64,000 nt of DNA from Palsa-295 sp963702125 (GTDB lineage: Bacteria; Acidobacteriota; Terriglobia; Acidiferrales; UBA7541): positions 992,001-1,056,000 of the forward strand of contig OY969716.1 in NCBI GenBank assembly GCA_963702125.1. The letters are read 5' to 3'. A program made the position numbers and the translations under genes. The notes under the pieces were generated by a model that had not been told where the DNA came from, did not search any database, and saw nothing but the letters and a program-made list of their open reading frames with translations. Below, piece after piece: positions 1 to 8,363 of this stretch; the stretch's first letter is position 1, and each line of letters starts with the position of its first letter.

Positions 1-322
1 GGTGAAACGCCACGACGTAACTGCCCTTGGGAAGCTCGACGACAATTGGATCTTCGGAGCCCTCCGAGGCGTAGTACTCGGTGAGTTTCACACGCAGACG
101 ACCGGCTTGCACGCGGATGGTGGAATCGACCTGAGGGTCGAAGTTCGCTGGGCGACCGAAGACCTCGGTAGCAATCTGGTATTCCTTTACGGGCACGCCG
201 GGCTGCTCTACGGCATGAGTGGCCAGGTACCGGAGGAGTTTGCAGAGCGATTCCGAGCCGTGGAGCGTCTGGCTGGTGACGAGGCGGTCGATCTGCCGGA
301 GGTTGCGTTCACGCTCGACCAT
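1..322 (-). CDS. TolB-type regulator N-terminal domain protein, partial at left edge
   Basis: Reading the minus strand from ATG at 322 gives an open frame of 107 codons that runs off the left edge, so the C-terminus is missing. The segment carries the pattern EVFGR...FDP.VD..IRVQAGRLR.KL.EYY followed by DPIVVELPKGSYV. This matches the N-terminal domain that Acidobacteriota place in front of TolB-like propeller or TPR sensor regions, sometimes after a kinase. A stop codon (TAA) lies in frame five codons upstream of the ATG, which limits the start. The function is probably regulatory or signal sensing, but the effector domain is outside the window. No clear Shine-Dalgarno sequence precedes the ATG. 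An inverted repeat sits 12 bases upstream. Confidence 0.72.
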   Translation of the reverse strand, partial: MVERERNLRQIDRLVTSQTLHGSESLCKLLRYLATHAVEQPGVPVKEYQIATEVFGRPANFDPQVDSTIRVQAGRLRVKLTEYYASEGSEDPIVVELPKGSYVVAFH

Positions 323-333
323 GACCAGCCGAT

Positions 334-349
334 GTTACATGAATGTAAC
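334..349. promoter_or_regulatory. Perfect inverted repeat upstream of the partial regulator
   Basis: GTTACAT-GA-ATGTAAC is a perfect 7-bp inverted repeat with a 2-base spacer, 12 bases upstream of the ATG at 322. The position and symmetry fit an operator for a dimeric repressor. No T-run follows, so a terminator is unlikely. Confidence 0.35.
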
Positions 350-356
350 GGCGAGT

Positions 357-376
357 AACAACTTTCAGAAGTTGTT
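357..376. repeat. Short hairpin-forming inverted repeat
   Basis: AACAACTT-TCAG-AAGTTGTT is a perfect 8-bp stem with a 4-base loop just upstream of the previous dyad. It is AT-rich compared with its surroundings and has no T-tract. It may be a second operator half or a leader hairpin of the leftward gene. Confidence 0.3.
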
Positions 377-721
377 GCAGGGCTTGGGTTTCGCGAAGTA
401 ACGGTATCAAACCCATTGAAACTTTCTATTCGGAGCATCAGCGATTCAGTATCCGTCATATTTTTATGGGGTGGCGGCCGGTGAGTTTCAGAATCTCAAA
501 CAATACATAAACGCCACCCGCACGGATGCGCGTGGAGTGTGATGCGCGGTGCGAGTGGCGCGTGGTGGTTCGGCTCAGGGGTGGCGGACCGATGTGGAAT
601 GGCGCGCGGCTGGAGCCGTGTTTCAGAGGGTGAAATGGTTGGCAGAGCTGGACCGGGGTGAGGGTTTTTGGGGTGGGCTTTGCGGTGCTCGTCCGAGAAT
701 GAAAAACAAAGCGAGGCAATC
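377..721. other. Intergenic region before the first TonB receptor
   Basis: About 345 bases between the divergent partial regulator and the receptor gene. I see no convincing gene on either strand and no strong sigma-70 promoter. GAGG at 713-716 is the likely ribosome-binding site for the receptor at 722. Confidence 0.4.
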
Positions 722-3700
722 ATGAAGAACCGAATTTGGGTGCCGCTTCTTGCGTTGTTGCTGGTGTTGGTGACGGCGGGTGCCGGGTTTGCGCAGACGG
801 AAACCGCGCGATTGGAAGGCACGGTGACCGATCCGAGCGGCGCGCCTGTGGCGGGTGCCGGGGTGACGGTGACAAGTTTGGGGACAGGCCGGGTGAGCAC
901 GGCGCAAACGAACGAAAGTGGGTTTTACGTGGTGAGCGCGCTGCCGCCGGGCCACTATCAAGAAGACATTGGGAAGGACGGATTTGAAAAGGTCTCGCGC
1001 ACGTTTGAATTAACGATTTCGCAGATCGCGGTGGTGGATTTCCAACTGACGGTCGGGGCGATCAGCCAGACCGTGTCTGTAGAGGGCGGGTCGCCGGTGC
1101 TGGACGCAGCGGATTCCTCGCTGAGCACGGTGATTCAAGGGCAGCAGATTACCGAGCTGCCGCTCAATGGACGAAATTTCACGCAGCTGGCGACGCTGGT
1201 TCCCGGCGTGAACCGCGGCGTTCCCACGGGCGCGGCAACGGGAACGTCGAATAACACGGAAACGTTCCGATACAGTGAAAGCGGCGGAGGATCGCTGGCG
1301 GTGAATGGACTGCCGCCGGAAGCGAACAATTTCATTTTCGACGGCATCGACAACAACGAGACGCTGGTGAATACGATCATCTTCTTCACGCCGGCGGACG
1401 CGCTGCAGGAATTTAACGTGATCACGAACGTTGCACCGGCGGAATACGGACGCGCGGGCGGCGGCGTGATTTCCTCGACGCTGCGTTCGGGCAGCAACGA
1501 CTTTCACGGCAGCGCATTCTGGTTCCACCGCGACGAAAATCTGGACTCGGTGTACTTCTTCGACGCGGGCATTCCGAAGCCGGTATTCGCGCGCAACCAG
1601 TTTGGCGGCACACTGGGCGGGCCGGTGATCAAGAACAAGCTTTTCTTTTTTATCGACTACCAAGGACTACGGTTGAATCAGCCTCAGGGAACTTCGGTGG
1701 GTACGGTACCGACGGACCTGATGCGTACGGGTGATTTTTCTGAATTGCTTTGTGGCGGCGCGCCGACATGCCCGGCGAGCACGATGCTGGGGACGCCTGT
1801 TCCAATCATCGATCCGTTGACCGGCACGCAGTTCATGGGAAGCGGAGCGCAGCCGAACGTGATCCCGGTGAACCGGCAGAACACTGTTGGACTCGCATAC
1901 CTGAACGCGTTTCCGCAACCGAACTGCTCACCTTCGGTGGACGTCCGGTGCGGAACGATCATCAATAACTACCGGAACGCTTCGAATCTGGTGGAAGACT
2001 GGAACGACATGGACGCGCGCGCCGATTTCACGCTGAGCGCGTCGGATTCGTTGTTCGCGCGGTATAGCTGGGGCAAGGACGACAACGTGGAGGCGCCGTT
2101 CCTGACGACGCTGCCGTCGGGCTTCGGGACTGGCACGACGTTCAATCATCCGAACGGTGCGTCTGTAGGCTGGACGCACATCTTCAGCCCAGAACTGATC
2201 AACGAAATGCACTACGGATACGTGCGCACGACGTACGGTTACACGCCGCCGTTTGCAAACGTACCCATTTGCCAAAATCTCGGGATTCCGAACTGCAACA
2301 ACAGCCCAGATTTGGGCGGCATCGCGCTGATTGGCGGCAACGGCAGCCAGATCGAGTACACGGGCGACTACGGCCCGTACCTGGTGCCGCAGACCAGCTT
2401 CGAATGGAACGATTCGGTGACGAAGAGCATGGGCAAGCACACGATTAAATTCGGTGCGAACCTGATTCGCCGGCAACTCAACCTGTACCGCCCGACGGAA
2501 GGTAAAGGTTTTTTCAACCTTTGCGGCAACGGCGGGAGCAACGGCTCGGGATCGAGCGCGACGCACTACGAAACGTCCGACATTCTAGCCGGCTTCGTGT
2601 GCTCGTACGGCGACGGCGTGCCCTACGGAGTGGTGGGAACGCGGAGCTGGGAGAACGGCGTATTCGTGCAGGACGATTATCGCGTGACGAACCGGTTGAC
2701 GCTGAACCTCGGCATGCGGTGGGACATCTTCACGCAGCCGGTGGAAGTGGACAACCGGCAGGCGAACTTCGATGTGACCACCGGCGCGCTGATCATCGCG
2801 GGATCGAACGGCGCGTCGCGGGGCCTGGTGCCGAACGACTGGAATAACTTTGGGCCGCGCGCCGGCTTTGCGTATCAGCTGACGGGCGACGGGAAGACGG
2901 TAGTCCGGGGCGGCATCGGCGTGTTTTATTTCGTCGATCGCGGCGGCATCGACAACCAGCTGGCGCAGAACCCGCCGTTCAGCGGCGCTGCGAACTTCCA
3001 GCAGAACCAGGGCTATGAGATTACGTTGTCCGGTTCGCTGCCTTGCTCGCCAACGTGCAGTCCTTCGCAACTGAATTCGACGCAGGCGACGGCGCCTGTG
3101 CCGACGGGCGCGGCGGCGTTTGCGAATCTGAATCTCACGGCACCACAGAATGTGAGCGTGGTTTCGTACTTGAATACAAACGTGACGCCGCAGGTGACCG
3201 AGTGGAACCTGCAACTCCAGCGGCAGGTGGGCACGAACACCGTGGTGAGCCTGGGTTACGTGGGCGATCACGGCGCGCACATGCCGGGCTACTACAACCA
3301 GAACGAATACGAGTTCGGCGTGGATACGAACCTCGCGGACACGCGGGAATTTCCGCTGCTGAACACGGTGAGCGTTTACAACACGTACGGCAAATCGAAT
3401 TATCACTCGCTGCAGGCAGAGGTGGAACGCCGGATGACGAATGGCCTGCAGGTGACGGGCTCGTTTACGTGGGAAAAGGAAACGGACAATTCGTGCGGCG
3501 CGTACGATTGCCAGCAGCCGCAGGATTTCCGGAACCTGGGGCTCGAAGAAGGACTTTCGAACCTGGACGTGCCGTACCGCCTGGTGATCAGCGCGCTGTA
3601 TGACCTGCCGTTTGGACGCGGGAAGAAGTGGGGCAGCAACTGGAATCGCGTGGAGGAGCTGGCGCTGGGCGGCTGGCAGTTAAACGGTATCTACACGCTG

Positions 3701-4174
3701 CAATCGGGCATGCCGTTTGATTTGAGCGAAGGCGGCGGCGCGCAGGGCACGATCCGGCCGGACATCGCCTCGAAACCGAGCACGCATCCGGGCAACATCC
3801 TCAACTACTTCGACACCACGGCGTACACGCCTTCGCCGGCGACGCTGTACATCGACGGCGCGAACAACAGCATCAGCTTCGACCGGCCTGGAACGGCGGG
3901 ACGCAACGAGATGCTGGGGCCCGGGCTTTCGAACCTGGACTTCGCGATCTTCAAGAATTTTCATGTGAGTGATCGGGTGAACGTTTCGTTCCGCGCTCAG
4001 TTCTACAACATCACCAACACACCGCACTTCGGCCAGCCGGTGGCGAACATCGGAAGCTACTTCAACAATTCCGGTGTGCTCGCATTTAATCCGACGGCCG
4101 ACTTCGGGCAGATCACATCGGTATTGCCAAACAGCAACCGCGAAGGGGAATTGGGACTTCGCGTAACGTTCTAG
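722..4174 (+). CDS. Oar-like TonB-dependent receptor with carboxypeptidase regulatory-like domain
   Basis: A 1150-residue outer-membrane protein. Residues 1-22 form a signal peptide (MKNRIWVPLLALLLVLVTAG then AGFAQ). Residues about 25-110 are a carboxypeptidase-regulatory-like Ig fold (LEGTVTDPSGAPVAGAGVTV, GFYVVSALPPGHY). A plug region follows (ITELPLNGRNFTQLATLVPG), then a long beta-barrel that ends in an aromatic residue (GLRVTF). The start at 722 is preferred over an in-frame start 18 codons upstream because the signal peptide begins there and GAGG lies 5 bases before it. Such receptors take up large substrates with TonB energy. The two downstream starch-degrading enzymes suggest maltooligosaccharides, but the ligand is inferred from context only. 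A strong hairpin follows the stop. Confidence 0.9.
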   Translation: MKNRIWVPLLALLLVLVTAGAGFAQTETARLEGTVTDPSGAPVAGAGVTVTSLGTGRVSTAQTNESGFYVVSALPPGHYQEDIGKDGFEKVSRTFELTISQIAVVDFQLTVGAISQTVSVEGGSPVLDAADSSLSTVIQGQQITELPLNGRNFTQLATLVPGVNRGVPTGAATGTSNNTETFRYSESGGGSLAVNGLPPEANNFIFDGIDNNETLVNTIIFFTPADALQEFNVITNVAPAEYGRAGGGVISSTLRSGSNDFHGSAFWFHRDENLDSVYFFDAGIPKPVFARNQFGGTLGGPVIKNKLFFFIDYQGLRLNQPQGTSVGTVPTDLMRTGDFSELLCGGAPTCPASTMLGTPVPIIDPLTGTQFMGSGAQPNVIPVNRQNTVGLAYLNAFPQPNCSPSVDVRCGTIINNYRNASNLVEDWNDMDARADFTLSASDSLFARYSWGKDDNVEAPFLTTLPSGFGTGTTFNHPNGASVGWTHIFSPELINEMHYGYVRTTYGYTPPFANVPICQNLGIPNCNNSPDLGGIALIGGNGSQIEYTGDYGPYLVPQTSFEWNDSVTKSMGKHTIKFGANLIRRQLNLYRPTEGKGFFNLCGNGGSNGSGSSATHYETSDILAGFVCSYGDGVPYGVVGTRSWENGVFVQDDYRVTNRLTLNLGMRWDIFTQPVEVDNRQANFDVTTGALIIAGSNGASRGLVPNDWNNFGPRAGFAYQLTGDGKTVVRGGIGVFYFVDRGGIDNQLAQNPPFSGAANFQQNQGYEITLSGSLPCSPTCSPSQLNSTQATAPVPTGAAAFANLNLTAPQNVSVVSYLNTNVTPQVTEWNLQLQRQVGTNTVVSLGYVGDHGAHMPGYYNQNEYEFGVDTNLADTREFPLLNTVSVYNTYGKSNYHSLQAEVERRMTNGLQVTGSFTWEKETDNSCGAYDCQQPQDFRNLGLEEGLSNLDVPYRLVISALYDLPFGRGKKWGSNWNRVEELALGGWQLNGIYTLQSGMPFDLSEGGGAQGTIRPDIASKPSTHPGNILNYFDTTAYTPSPATLYIDGANNSISFDRPGTAGRNEMLGPGLSNLDFAIFKNFHVSDRVNVSFRAQFYNITNTPHFGQPVANIGSYFNNSGVLAFNPTADFGQITSVLPNSNREGELGLRVTF

Positions 4175-4180
4175 TTTGGC

Positions 4181-4217
4181 CGGATCGGGAGGCGGTCCAC
4201 CCCCGCCTCCCGGTTCG
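4181..4217 (+). terminator. Hairpin terminator after the TonB receptor gene
   Basis: GGGAGGCGG (4187-4195) pairs perfectly with CCGCCTCCC (4203-4211) around a 7-base loop, and pairing with some G-T wobbles extends outward to 4181/4217. It starts seven bases after the stop codon. The T-tract is weak (AATTTCCCT), so it may only attenuate read-through into the amylase gene. Confidence 0.55.
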
Positions 4218-4248
4218 AATTTCCCTCTGAGCACTCCAGGACTTGTCC

Positions 4249-6168
4249 GTGGACTTGAGTCTCATACCTCGCTCGATCGTGCTTTCCGCATCCGCGCTGA
4301 TGTTCATTTTTTGTAGCGGGCAGGTTGGGCCACGGGCGGCGCTGTCCTCGCAGGATTCGTTGGCGATGGTTGGTGCGGCGCACGTCTTGGCTGGAGAAGC
4401 GGCCCGCGTGACGAAAGTGGAGCCGCCGAACTGGTGGGTCGGCCTAACCCCGTCTGTCCAGCTGCTCATCTCCGGCGAAAATCTGGATGGCGCCACGGTG
4501 AAGTGCAAAGCTCCGGGCGTGCGTGTGGGCGAAGTTCGCGCCTCTGCGCAAGGCCACTACCTGTTCGTCACACTTTTGTTCGATTCGGCCGCGCAGGCGG
4601 GTACGGCGGCGTGCGCGGTGCACACTGACGCAGACACGATCGTGCCGTTCGATTTTTCTGTCAGCGATCGACCGGGCAAACTAGGCCGCTACCAGGGCTT
4701 CGGAACGGACGACGTGATGTACCTGATCATGCCGGACCGATTTGCGGATGGTGACACGTCGAACGACAAGCCGGCGGCCGTTGTGAATCGAGCCGATCCG
4801 CGTGCGTATCACGGCGGGGACTTGCGCGGCATCGAGCAGCACCTTGACTATTTGCGCGACCTCGGAGTTACGACGATTTGGCTGACACCGATCGTGGATA
4901 ACACCGACGCGACCGGACGCGATTACCACGGATACGGAGCGGTGGACGAGTACGCGGTGGAAGAACACCTTGGCACGTTGGCCGATTTGCAGGCGTTGGT
5001 CGAAGCTGCGCACAAAGACGGCTTAAAATTGATCTTGGATTTCGTGCCGAATCACGTGGGACCGACGCATCCGTGGGCGTCGCTGCCGCCGGAGCCGGAC
5101 TGGTTCAACGGGACGCGCGAGCATCACACGACGGCGAGCAGCGATTTCCAGTACGTGGTGGATCCACATGCGCCGGAAAAATACTGGCACGACGTGCTGG
5201 ACGGCTGGTTCGCGAACGTGCTGCCGGATTTGAATCAGGACAATCCGGACGTGGCGCGCTACTACATTCAGAACGCGCTGTGGTGGGCGGAAGCGACGGG
5301 CATTGACGGCTACCGGCTCGATACTTTCCCTTATGTGGCGAGGAAATTCTGGAGCGAGTGGCACGCGGCGCTGCGAGCGGCGTACCCGCGGATGACGACG
5401 GTGGGCGAAGTGTTCAACGGCGAGCCCCCGATCGTTTCGTTTTTCGCGGGAGGGCGCGCGCAAGACGACGGGATCGATTCGGGCGTGACGTCGGTGTTCG
5501 ACTACCCGATGTATTTCGCGGAGCGTGAGGGAGTGGTGGGGAAGAAGAGCGCGAAGCGGGTGGTTGAGACGCTGGCGGCCGACCATTTGTATCCGCATGC
5601 GGATGAGCTGGTGACGATCGTGGGGAATCACGACGTGCCGCGGCTTGCGGGGATGGCGGGGATCACGCCGGAGCAGGTGAAGCTGGTGTTTTCCGTGGTG
5701 CTGACGCTGCGCGGAATTCCGCAGCTTTACTACGGCGATGAAATTGGAATGACGGGCGGCGGCGATCCGGATAACCGGCGTGATTTTCCCGGAGGCTTTC
5801 CCGGCGATGCGGCGAACGCGTTTATCGCGGCGGGCCGGACGCCGGAACAGCAGGCGATTTTTGCGCACGTGCAGGCGCTACTGAAGCTGAGGCGCGAACA
5901 CGATGCGCTGCGCGAGGGCGAGCTGTCGCATTTGTATTGGGATGATTCGTCGTATGCGTTTGCGCGCGTGACGAGCGGCGAAAAGCTAATCGTCATTTTC
6001 AACGCAGGGATGAAGGCCGATACGATGCGGTTTTCGCTGGAGCAAACACCGGTGGAGGGCGCGGCGCGATTGACGCGATTGCTTGGGGATGAGGAAGCGA
6101 CGATCGACGGACACGAGCTTGTGGTGACGATGAAGCCACAGGACCTCGCGGTGTACTCGGTGCAGTGA
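4249..6168 (+). CDS. Secreted GH13 alpha-amylase / cyclomaltodextrinase (SusA-like)
   Basis: About 639 residues. A hydrophobic signal sequence is followed by an N-terminal Ig-like domain with the VEPPNWWVG signature of cyclomaltodextrinase and Bacteroidetes SusA-type neopullulanases. A GH13 (beta/alpha)8 barrel comes next. Conserved region I is DFVPNHVG, the nucleophile Asp lies in GIDGYRLD (about 360), the acid/base Glu in TTVGEVFNG (about 389) and the third Asp in VGNHDVPR (about 463). It should hydrolyse alpha-1,4-glucans in the periplasm or outside the cell. The start is uncertain: GTG at 4249 has AGG 8 bases upstream, and TTG at 4243 is also in frame. Glucoamylase follows after 19 bases, probably in one transcript. 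Confidence 0.9.
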   Translation: MDLSLIPRSIVLSASALMFIFCSGQVGPRAALSSQDSLAMVGAAHVLAGEAARVTKVEPPNWWVGLTPSVQLLISGENLDGATVKCKAPGVRVGEVRASAQGHYLFVTLLFDSAAQAGTAACAVHTDADTIVPFDFSVSDRPGKLGRYQGFGTDDVMYLIMPDRFADGDTSNDKPAAVVNRADPRAYHGGDLRGIEQHLDYLRDLGVTTIWLTPIVDNTDATGRDYHGYGAVDEYAVEEHLGTLADLQALVEAAHKDGLKLILDFVPNHVGPTHPWASLPPEPDWFNGTREHHTTASSDFQYVVDPHAPEKYWHDVLDGWFANVLPDLNQDNPDVARYYIQNALWWAEATGIDGYRLDTFPYVARKFWSEWHAALRAAYPRMTTVGEVFNGEPPIVSFFAGGRAQDDGIDSGVTSVFDYPMYFAEREGVVGKKSAKRVVETLAADHLYPHADELVTIVGNHDVPRLAGMAGITPEQVKLVFSVVLTLRGIPQLYYGDEIGMTGGGDPDNRRDFPGGFPGDAANAFIAAGRTPEQQAIFAHVQALLKLRREHDALREGELSHLYWDDSSYAFARVTSGEKLIVIFNAGMKADTMRFSLEQTPVEGAARLTRLLGDEEATIDGHELVVTMKPQDLAVYSVQ

Positions 6169-6187
6169 TTGTTCGAAGTTCAGGACG

Positions 6188-8329
6188 ATGAAGCGAGCGA
6201 GAAACAAATTCGGAGGCAGTCCGGCGCGGCTTGCGCGGGTTGGCATCGCCTGTGTGCTTGCGGCGATCGCGTGGTTGGGCGCGGCGAGTGGTGCTGAGGC
6301 GCAGTTGGCGCCGGGAGCGCCGGGCGCGCTGCCGACGTGGACGACGGGCGCGAAGGACGGCGTGGGAACTGCGACGAACGCGCAATCGAAGGTGTGGTAC
6401 ACGCTGGCGAGCGGAGTGATGACGGAGGTGTATTATCCGCGGCTCGATGTGGCGAATGTGCGTACGCTGGAATTCGCGGTGAGCGACGGGAAGCGGGTGT
6501 GGCTCGAAAGCAAGGACATGGAGCACGCGACCGCGCGAGTGAGCGGCGATGCGCTGGTCTACCGGCAGACGAATACGAGCCGCGACGGAAAAATAAAAAT
6601 TGTGAAGACGTACGCGAGCGATCCTGAGCGCGACACGGTGCTGATCGATGTGGAGTTCGACGCGCCGGCGGGAAATTCGCTCTATGTACTGTTCGATCCG
6701 GCGCTGAAGAATCTGGGGACCGGCGATACGGGATCGACGCGCGAGGGCGCGCTCGTGACGGAGAAGGACGGCGCGGCGTGCGCGCTGGTGAGCAGCGCGC
6801 CGTACGAGCACGCCTCGAGCGGATTCGCGGCAGCGAGCGACGGATACACCGATTTGCTGCTGCACAAGAAGCTGGAGTGGAGCTACGCGCGCGCGGAAAA
6901 CGGGAACGTGGTGCAGGCGGCGCAGGTGAGCGCGAAGCACTTTACCCTCGCGCTGGGATTTGGCTCCGATGCGGGCGCGGCGATCGCGAATGCGCGGGGG
7001 AGTTTGCAAACGGGATTCACCGCAGTGCGCGCGGTGTATGAGAAGGGGTGGGCGGATTACGCGAAAACGCTGCGGCCGGTGAGCGGCCGGCACGCGCAAG
7101 AGTATCAGCTATCGGCGATGGTGCTGAAGGCGCATGAAGATAAAACTTATCCGGGCGCGATTATCGCGTCGATGAGCATCCCGTGGGGATTTGCGGTGAA
7201 GGCCGACGCGGTGGGCGTGGGTGGTTATCACCTGATTTGGGGGCGAGACCTGTACGAGATTGCCACGGCGATGCTGCTCGCGGGAGATCGCGCGGCGGCG
7301 GGACGCGCGCTCGACTACATGTTCAACGTGCAGCAAAAACAGGACGGCAGCTTTCCGCAAAATAATTGGCTCGACGGGCGGCCGTACTGGACGGCGCTAC
7401 AGATCGATGAAGTTGGCTACCCCCTAGTGCTGGCGTGGCAGCTTGAGCGTAACGACGCCGGCACTTGGTCGAAGCACGTGAAGCCCGCGGCGGATTTTAT
7501 CGTTGCGCATGGCCCGGCGACGCAGGAAGAGCGTTGGGAGGAAGTAGCGGGTTACTCGCCATCGACGATTGCGGCGGAGATTGCGGGTCTAATTTGCGCT
7601 GCCGATATCGCGCGCAAGAATGGCGCGAGCGAAGATGCGGCGCGTTACACGAAGACGGCGGACGATTGGGCGTCGAACATCGAAAACTGGCTGGTGACGA
7701 AGACCGGACATCTGGGCGGCGCGGATCGGGCGCAGGGTTATTTTATCCGCATCGACAACAACACGGACCCGAACGACGGGTACCAGCTGGATGTGCGCAA
7801 TGGCGGCGGCGTATATGACGAGCGCGACGTGATGGACGCGGGCTTTCTGGAATTTGTGCGGCTGGGAATTCGGCGCGCGGACGATCCGGTGATCGTGCGT
7901 TCGCTTCAAATCATCGATCAGACGATCCGGACCGAGACGCCGAATGGACCGAGCTTCAATCGCTACAGCCACGATGGTTACGGAGAGACGTACTTCGGCG
8001 GGCCGTGGTTGGGCGAAGGAATCGGGCGGCTGTGGCCGATTTTTACAGGCGAGCGCGGCGAATACGAGGTTGCGGTGGGGCACGACGCGTCGCTCTACCT
8101 CGATTCGATGGAGCGATTCGCGAACGACGGCGGAATGATCCCCGAGCAGGTGTGGGATCGCGCGCAACCGACGCCGTCGGAATTTATTTTTGGCGAAGGG
8201 ACGGGAAGCGCCACGCCACTGGCGTGGAGCATGGCGCAATTCATCCGGCTGGTGGTGGATTCAGACGAAAAGCGGGTGGTCGAGCAGCCAAGTATCGTTG
8301 CCGATCATTTTCTCGGACACTCGCACTAA
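6188..8329 (+). CDS. Secreted GH15 glucoamylase (glucan 1,4-alpha-glucosidase)
   Basis: A 713-residue exported enzyme with an N-terminal signal peptide ending near GAEAQ, then the beta-sandwich domain of bacterial glucoamylases and glucodextranases (TGAKDGVGTA, SKVWYTLASGVMTEVYYPR). The (alpha/alpha)6 catalytic domain begins with GAIIASMSIPWG and GGYHLIWGRD. The likely general acid is the Glu in ERWEEVAGYSPSTIAAEIAG (about 451), and the base Glu is in MIPEQVWD (about 653). It releases glucose from non-reducing ends of alpha-glucans, completing the work of the upstream GH13 enzyme. The ATG at 6188 is the first plausible start, 19 bases after the amylase stop. It converges on mmsA without a clear terminator. 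Confidence 0.92.
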   Translation: MKRARNKFGGSPARLARVGIACVLAAIAWLGAASGAEAQLAPGAPGALPTWTTGAKDGVGTATNAQSKVWYTLASGVMTEVYYPRLDVANVRTLEFAVSDGKRVWLESKDMEHATARVSGDALVYRQTNTSRDGKIKIVKTYASDPERDTVLIDVEFDAPAGNSLYVLFDPALKNLGTGDTGSTREGALVTEKDGAACALVSSAPYEHASSGFAAASDGYTDLLLHKKLEWSYARAENGNVVQAAQVSAKHFTLALGFGSDAGAAIANARGSLQTGFTAVRAVYEKGWADYAKTLRPVSGRHAQEYQLSAMVLKAHEDKTYPGAIIASMSIPWGFAVKADAVGVGGYHLIWGRDLYEIATAMLLAGDRAAAGRALDYMFNVQQKQDGSFPQNNWLDGRPYWTALQIDEVGYPLVLAWQLERNDAGTWSKHVKPAADFIVAHGPATQEERWEEVAGYSPSTIAAEIAGLICAADIARKNGASEDAARYTKTADDWASNIENWLVTKTGHLGGADRAQGYFIRIDNNTDPNDGYQLDVRNGGGVYDERDVMDAGFLEFVRLGIRRADDPVIVRSLQIIDQTIRTETPNGPSFNRYSHDGYGETYFGGPWLGEGIGRLWPIFTGERGEYEVAVGHDASLYLDSMERFANDGGMIPEQVWDRAQPTPSEFIFGEGTGSATPLAWSMAQFIRLVVDSDEKRVVEQPSIVADHFLGHSH

Positions 8330-8363
8330 CGCGCCGCGCTTCGGTGCCGGTGCGACGCTGCGG

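Noticed and set aside
5999..7099. Long open frame on the minus strand over the amylase and glucoamylase genes
   Set aside because: Arg-rich product without any domain, antisense to two well-supported glycosidases; a GC-bias shadow.
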